The translations under genes and the position numbers were made by a program. Below the pieces are notes generated by a model. That model was not told the origin of the DNA and ran no database searches. It saw only the letters and a list, made by a program, of their open reading frames with translations. Positions 32,057 to 35,955 of a stretch of DNA of 35,955 nucleotides are shown one piece after another. Position 1 is the stretch's first letter. Every line of letters begins with the position of its first letter. This DNA comes from Prolixibacteraceae bacterium (GTDB lineage: Bacteria > Bacteroidota > Bacteroidia > Bacteroidales > Prolixibacteraceae), in the NCBI GenBank assembly GCA_029975525.1, contig JARKOX010000247.1:1-35955 (forward strand), given 5' to 3'.

Positions 32057-33086
32057 ATCACTGCTGTTACTGCTGGCCTTCAGTGTATTTGCAATTGTGG
32101 CCGGCGCACAGGAAAACACCCGGAAGTACAGCAAAAGCTGGCCTTCGGCGGAGGTGGAAACGCTTGAAATTGTCAACAAATTCGGGGATGTTAAGATTAA
32201 CAACACCACCGGCAACGCGGTTGTGGTCGAAGCGGTGGTTAGCGCCGAAGGTTCTTCGGAAAGCCGTACCCGGGAGCTGCTGGAGAAGATCACCGTCTTT
32301 TTCGACAAAACAGGCAATAAAGCGTATGCTGAAACCAAATTCGGCGCCGACTTCAAAGGGTCGAACAAGTTCAGTATCAACTACACGGTGTCGGTTCCCG
32401 CCGATAAAAATCTGATCATTACCAACAAGTTCGGGAATGTGGTGGTTAATGAACTGAATGCAAAAGGCAATTTTAATGTCCAGTATGGCAACCTCACCGC
32501 CAACAAGCTGAATGGCCCCGGATTGGATGGGATCACCATCAACCTGGAGTATGGAAAGGGGGATATTTCAACTCTTTCCGATGCCAAAATCACCGCTTCG
32601 TATGCCAACAAGGTGTACCTTGGCAAGGTGGGCACCCTCAACCTCGAATCGAAATATTCAGGGCTGGAGGTCGATCAGGTTAAAACACTTCTGCTCAGTT
32701 CAAAATACGACTCGTTCAACCTGGGCGAAGTTTCAGAGCTGACCGGCGAAAGTAAATATTCCAACTTCAAGATAAAAATGCTGCAGAAAAAGCTGAAACT
32801 CACCACCGGTTACGGATCGGTGAAGGCGGAAAAAGTGGCCCGGAATTTTGAGGCGATCGAGATTGTCAACAGTTTTGGCCAGATTTCGCTTGGCATTGAA
32901 GAGGGAGCTGCTTATGATATGAATACTTCGTGCCAGTTCTGCGATATCTCTTATCCCAAGGATCATTTCAACGGCAATTCGATGGAGGAGAAATTTACCC
33001 GCACCGTGGTTGGAAAAGTGGGCGGCACGCCATCGGGCCGGGTGAGTATTACCAGCAAATATGGTAATATCCGGCTGGTTCCATAA
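32040..33086 (+). CDS. Exported DUF4097-like solenoid protein
   Basis: 348-residue exported protein, third gene of the sigma/anti-sigma operon. A signal peptide (1-24, ending AGAQ) precedes a mature chain with at least eleven turns of a short motif, [SN]-K-[YF]-G-[ND]-[VI]-x-[VLI]: at about 46, 129, 147, 169, 186, 204, 221, 238, 256, 277 and 339. The period from 129 onward is 17-22 residues, as expected for a beta-helix/solenoid of the DUF4097 or adhesin-like type. Two Cys (about 308 and 311, CQFCD) interrupt the pattern. It probably sits in the periplasm or on the outer membrane. Its role may be to sense or to be the product of the stress response. It ends at a strong terminator. Confidence 0.82.
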   Translation: MKSKFKSLLLLLAFSVFAIVAGAQENTRKYSKSWPSAEVETLEIVNKFGDVKINNTTGNAVVVEAVVSAEGSSESRTRELLEKITVFFDKTGNKAYAETKFGADFKGSNKFSINYTVSVPADKNLIITNKFGNVVVNELNAKGNFNVQYGNLTANKLNGPGLDGITINLEYGKGDISTLSDAKITASYANKVYLGKVGTLNLESKYSGLEVDQVKTLLLSSKYDSFNLGEVSELTGESKYSNFKIKMLQKKLKLTTGYGSVKAEKVARNFEAIEIVNSFGQISLGIEEGAAYDMNTSCQFCDISYPKDHFNGNSMEEKFTRTVVGKVGGTPSGRVSITSKYGNIRLVP

Positions 33087-33126
33087 AAACTGCGTCGGCA
33101 CCAGCTTTCCGTTTTTGTGTAAACTG

Positions 33127-33164
33127 AAAATCCCGGGGGGTTGCTCCCGGGATTTTTAGTTTTG
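33127..33164. terminator. Bidirectional intrinsic terminator
   Basis: An 11-base perfect stem AAAATCCCGGG/CCCGGGATTTT (33127-33137, 33146-33156) with an 8-base loop and T-rich tails on the plus strand (to 33164). The A-rich 5' side gives a T tail on the minus strand, so it can serve both convergent genes (33086 and 33258). Confidence 0.85.
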
Positions 33165-33257
33165 TGCGTTCAGATTATCGTCGCACCAACCAGCGAAATG
33201 GTTGTTGCCTTATTTTTAAACTGGTGATTTTCGGCATTCAGCGACTGCCCCGGTGTT

Positions 33258-34178
33258 TCAGGGGTGAAGCGTTTTTGGGGATTGGCTTTTTTTAATTTCG
33301 CACAGGTACCCCAGCCGGTAGAGATCGAACAGTTGCAGGCGGGGGGCTGCACCGGTGAGGTTTTGCTCCAACGCCGGCCGGACGAGGCGGAACAGCCAGG
33401 CTGTCCATTTGTGCAAGCCGATCTTTTTTAGCCGGAAGTAGGTCCGGAGGATTTTAATCTCCTGTCGGAAGGGCTGGGTGGGGACAATCTCTTCGGCCAC
33501 CAGCAGCAGGTTTTGGAGCGCCGTTTCGGTTTTTTTGAGGAAAAGTTTCGACGGTTCGAGGCCGGTGTGCCGCACCGGGTTGTCGGTGTGTAAGATGTGG
33601 ATTCCTGCCTCGGTAAGGTCGTAGCCCAGCACGGTGTCTTCGTGTCCGTAGCTGCGGATGGTTTCGCGAAACCGGATTTTCAGAAACCGGTCGCGATTGA
33701 TCATGAAATTGTTGGCCGTGATGGCAAACTTTCCGGAGCGGGTTCGCCGGCTGGCAGTCAGCTCTTCGCGGGCTTTTCCGTACACCCAGCGCAAGCGCTG
33801 TTCGGCACCGGGTTGTTCAGGCTGGTACACTGTTCCGCCGCAAATCACTGTTTCCGGTTCCGCCAGGTTGAGGTAATGTTTCAGGAAGCTGCCGGAAACC
33901 AGTTCCGAATCGGCATCGATAAAAAGCAGCCAGGAGAAGGCCGCGTCATTCCCCATCCGGTTTCGGATGGCTGCCCGCCCGAGGTTTTGGGCCATTTCGA
34001 TGTAACAAACGTGGGGCAGGCCGGTAATGGTGCGGTTGAGCGCCCGGTATTCCGGCTGCGAACCGTCGTCGTAAAAGAGCAGTTCAACCGGCCTCTCCTC
34101 TGCTGAGGCCTGTTCGGACAGCTGCAACGCCAGTTGCCGCACATCCACATTAAAAACCGGAATACAAACCGAGAGCAT
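33258..34178 (-). CDS. GT2-family glycosyltransferase
   Basis: 306-residue GT-A glycosyltransferase. MLSVCIPVFN starts the Rossmann-like domain, LLFYDDGS (33-40) binds the nucleotide, and LLFIDADSELV has the intact DxD for metal and sugar-nucleotide. Further on, GYGHEDTVLG-like SYGHEDTVLGYDL carries the catalytic ED, followed by the HTGLEP acceptor segment. It is cytosolic, with no membrane helix. Substrate unknown; transfer to cell-surface or glycoprotein glycans is likely. It has a perfect -7 element 33 bases upstream and is divergent from the TlpA gene. The end is convergent with the ECF operon. Confidence 0.9.
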   Translation of the reverse strand: MLSVCIPVFNVDVRQLALQLSEQASAEERPVELLFYDDGSQPEYRALNRTITGLPHVCYIEMAQNLGRAAIRNRMGNDAAFSWLLFIDADSELVSGSFLKHYLNLAEPETVICGGTVYQPEQPGAEQRLRWVYGKAREELTASRRTRSGKFAITANNFMINRDRFLKIRFRETIRSYGHEDTVLGYDLTEAGIHILHTDNPVRHTGLEPSKLFLKKTETALQNLLLVAEEIVPTQPFRQEIKILRTYFRLKKIGLHKWTAWLFRLVRPALEQNLTGAAPRLQLFDLYRLGYLCEIKKSQSPKTLHP

Positions 34179-34211
34179 TTTATTGAAGTTATCGCCTTGT
34201 TAAGCTGTTTT

Positions 34212-34219
34212 CAAATTTA
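34212..34219 (-). promoter_or_regulatory. Bacteroidota -7 element for the GT2 gene
   Basis: The minus strand reads TAAATTTG, a perfect TAnnTTTG, ending 33 bases before the ATG at 34178. It shares the 118-base divergent region with the TlpA-gene promoter. Confidence 0.62.
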
Positions 34220-34252
34220 AAGTTTCCGGGCGAAATTAGCTGCCAGATTGTT

Positions 34253-34260
34253 TATATTTA
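34253..34260 (+). promoter_or_regulatory. Possible -7 element for the TlpA-family gene
   Basis: TATATTTA matches TAnnTTTG except the last base, ending 36 bases before the ATG at 34297. It supports that ATG over the TTG at 34270. Confidence 0.42.
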
Positions 34261-34296
34261 CCTTCGAACTTGAATTATTCAACGGGGGACGGTTTG

Positions 34297-35700
34297 ATGA
34301 CAAGAAAAATCATTTTGCTGTGGATGGCCGCCTGGGTGGTAGCCACTGCCGGTGCATCGGGGTATGAAATTAAGATCAGGCTGGAGAGCGCGCCGAACGA
34401 GAAAATCACCCTGGCCCACTATTTTGGCTCGGGCGTGTTTGTGGACGACACGGTCAGGACCAACTTCAGCGGCGAAGCTGTTTTTCAGGGAGACTCACTC
34501 CTGCCGCAAGGGTTGTACAAAATTTACCTGAATGCCGACAAACATTTCGATTTTTTGCTGGGAGCCGACCAGCGGTTGACCATCACCAATCCCGGGTTTT
34601 CGCTCGAAGGAATGCAGATGGAAGGCGCCCCGGAGAGTGTCGAATTCCTGAAGTACATGTACTGGCTGAAAGAGCGGCAGGCCCTCAAACAGCAGCTGGA
34701 CAAGCAGCGGGAGAGCGCCGATGCTGCCGGAAAAGCTGCAATTGAAGAGAAACTCCACCAGCTTTCGAAGGAGGTTTCCGACTATTGGAAAAAGAAAAAT
34801 GAGGAATATCCCGGAACTTTCCTGGCGGCTTTTCTGATGGCCAACTATTACGAAGAACCCGACGAAAGCAAAATCCCGCCTGAAATTGCTGCCAGCGATT
34901 CGCTGAAGTGGCTTTACCTTTACAATTACCGCAAAAATCACTATTTCGACTATTTCCGGCTGACTGACGAACGGCTGCTCTTTACCCCGCTCATCAAAAA
35001 CAAGCTGGAAACCTACTTCGAACGGGTGATCCTGCAAACCTACGATTCGGTGAAACAGGCTGCCTACCAGGTTTTGCACCAGGTGGAGCCACACAAAAAG
35101 ATGTTCCAGTTTGTAACGGCGCACCTGCTCAACAGTACCCTGAACAGCAAGGTGATGGGAATGGATGCCCTGTTTGTTGACATTGCCCGCGATTACTACC
35201 TTTCGGGACGCGCTTTCTGGGCCGACTCAACAACGGTCGACAAAATCCGGGAGAATGTGATTTTTCTGCAGGACAACCTCATCGGGAAGCAGGCACGGGA
35301 TATCCACCTGCAAACCCACGAAGGCGAATTTTACAGCTTCTATCAAAGCACCGGAAAATTTACGCTCCTGGTTTTTTACGAGCCCAACTGTTCCCATTGC
35401 CGCGAATATGTGCCCCAGCTTTACCAGGAGGTGTACCTCCCGTTTCGCGACAAAGGGCTGGAAGTGGTAGCCGTTTACACCATGAATGACAAGGCCGAAT
35501 GGACCGGGTTTCTGGAGAATCACCAGCTCAACGACTGGGTCAATGCCTGGGACGAACACCATGTGTCGCGGTTTAAAATTATTTACGATACCCGGACAAC
35601 GCCGGCGGTTTATTTGCTCGACCGCTCCAAAAAAATTGTAGCCAAAAAGTGTACGATCGAATTTTTGAAGGATTACCTCAGCCGAAATCTTTCCCGGTAA
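34297..35700 (+). CDS. TlpA-family thiol-disulfide protein with DUF4369/DUF5106-like N-terminus
   Basis: 467-residue exported or lipid-free periplasmic protein. A signal peptide (1-20, ending TAGASG) is followed by a beta-rich DUF4369-like domain (about 22-105), then a helical region like DUF5106 (about 110-330: SDYWKKKNEEYPGTFLAAFLMANYY), and a C-terminal thioredoxin fold with the redox pair C365-S-H-C368. The CSHC centre and PQLYQEVYLPFRDKGLEVVAVYT context are typical of Bacteroidota TlpA-like proteins, which are numerous and poorly understood. Client unknown. The ATG at 34297 is chosen; a TTG nine codons upstream precedes no signal-peptide core. Confidence 0.9.
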   Translation: MTRKIILLWMAAWVVATAGASGYEIKIRLESAPNEKITLAHYFGSGVFVDDTVRTNFSGEAVFQGDSLLPQGLYKIYLNADKHFDFLLGADQRLTITNPGFSLEGMQMEGAPESVEFLKYMYWLKERQALKQQLDKQRESADAAGKAAIEEKLHQLSKEVSDYWKKKNEEYPGTFLAAFLMANYYEEPDESKIPPEIAASDSLKWLYLYNYRKNHYFDYFRLTDERLLFTPLIKNKLETYFERVILQTYDSVKQAAYQVLHQVEPHKKMFQFVTAHLLNSTLNSKVMGMDALFVDIARDYYLSGRAFWADSTTVDKIRENVIFLQDNLIGKQARDIHLQTHEGEFYSFYQSTGKFTLLVFYEPNCSHCREYVPQLYQEVYLPFRDKGLEVVAVYTMNDKAEWTGFLENHQLNDWVNAWDEHHVSRFKIIYDTRTTPAVYLLDRSKKIVAKKCTIEFLKDYLSRNLSR

Positions 35701-35769
35701 CCCGATTTTCCGGAATCTTCCTGCCTTCTTTTCAGAACCCTGTGTCCGTTTGATGATGAAAAAGGGTGT

Positions 35770-35805
35770 TTTTTTCGACATGAAATTTCCTTGATGTCGA
35801 AAAAA
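35770..35805. repeat. 12-base perfect inverted repeat
   Basis: TTTTTTCGACAT (35770-35781) and its exact complement (35794-35805) flank a 12-base spacer. The T run is on the outer 5' side and the A run on the 3' side, the reverse of an intrinsic terminator, so it should not act as one on either strand. It lies between the TlpA-family gene and the GIY-YIG fragment. Confidence 0.75.
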
Positions 35806-35817
35806 GCTCCGGTACCC

Positions 35818-35955
35818 TCACAAAATATGTTGTTCCTTCAGGAATTTGTATCCTTCGATGCTTTTGAAGAAGTGCTCGCGGAGAAAGGCTTCGCTTCGGG
35901 TTGGGTATTCTTCGGAGTAGATGAGCTTCCAGGGTCTTCGTCCTTTGGTGTACCG
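35818..35955 (-). CDS. GIY-YIG nuclease family protein, C-terminal part (cut by window end)
   Basis: The last 45 residues of a minus-strand gene that continues past the window. The visible part reads RYTKGRRPWKLIYSEEYPTR, then SEAFLREHFFKSIEGYKFL, ending KEQHIL and a stop. This is the C-terminal half of the small, UPF0213/YhbQ-like GIY-YIG domain: the GRRPWKL strand and the R-x-x-F-K helix are highly typical. The GIY and YIG strands and the catalytic Arg and Tyr lie in the missing part. Family members are about 80-100 residues, often stand alone, and have no settled role in Bacteroidota. Confidence 0.85.
   Translation of the reverse strand, partial: RYTKGRRPWKLIYSEEYPTRSEAFLREHFFKSIEGYKFLKEQHIL

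Overview
The window reads as chromosomal DNA from a member of the Bacteroidota, most likely Bacteroidales/Marinilabiliales; the genus cannot be named from sequence alone. The evidence is a gliding-motility-type C-terminal sorting domain (type IX secretion), a DUF4290-murA gene pair, Bacteroidota-style ECF sigma/anti-sigma and TlpA proteins, and eleven perfect copies of the Bacteroidota -7 promoter element TAnnTTTG, each just upstream of a start codon. Gene density is high, base composition looks even, and I saw no rRNA, tRNA, CRISPR, insertion sequence or prophage.

Layout. 1-2.9 kb (+): a GT2-like membrane protein with degenerate motifs, an ECF sigma factor, rsmG, and a DNPH1-type nucleotide N-hydrolase. 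2.9-7.1 kb (-): tsaC, a GT4 glycosyltransferase, lysA, murB. 7.2-10.7 kb (+): a second GT4 enzyme with a TTG start, an orphan protein with a nuclease-like motif, and an exported BNR_4 beta-propeller. 10.8-19.7 kb (-): a small exported protein with three WMxDE repeats, ispE, a small exported beta-rich protein, dnaJ, grpE, a TlpA/ResA-like thioredoxin, murA, a DUF4290 gene and a PcrA/UvrD helicase. 19.9-22.4 kb (+): a T9SS cargo-type protein and a YgiD-type dioxygenase. 22.5-30.6 kb (-): a Tat-exported GH5 enzyme, fused ftcD, hutI, an Omp85-type barrel, an ATP-grasp-like protein and an EamA transporter. 30.9-33.1 kb (+): an operon of ECF sigma factor, membrane anti-sigma factor and exported solenoid protein. 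33.3-35.9 kb: a GT2 enzyme (-), a TlpA-family protein (+) and the 3' end of a GIY-YIG gene (-).

How the genes work together. Much of the window is housekeeping: cell wall (murA, murB, lysA), isoprenoids (ispE), translation fidelity (rsmG, tsaC), proteostasis (grpE-dnaJ) and DNA repair (pcrA). MurA carries Asp where fosfomycin-sensitive enzymes have the target Cys. HutI and FtcD form the end of histidine catabolism. Envelope and carbohydrate functions (glycosyltransferases, BNR_4, GH5, Omp85, TlpA proteins) are scattered singly rather than grouped in a polysaccharide utilisation locus. The least explained parts are the WMxDE repeat protein, the ATP-grasp/EamA pair, the sigma/anti-sigma/solenoid operon and the orphan 245-residue protein.
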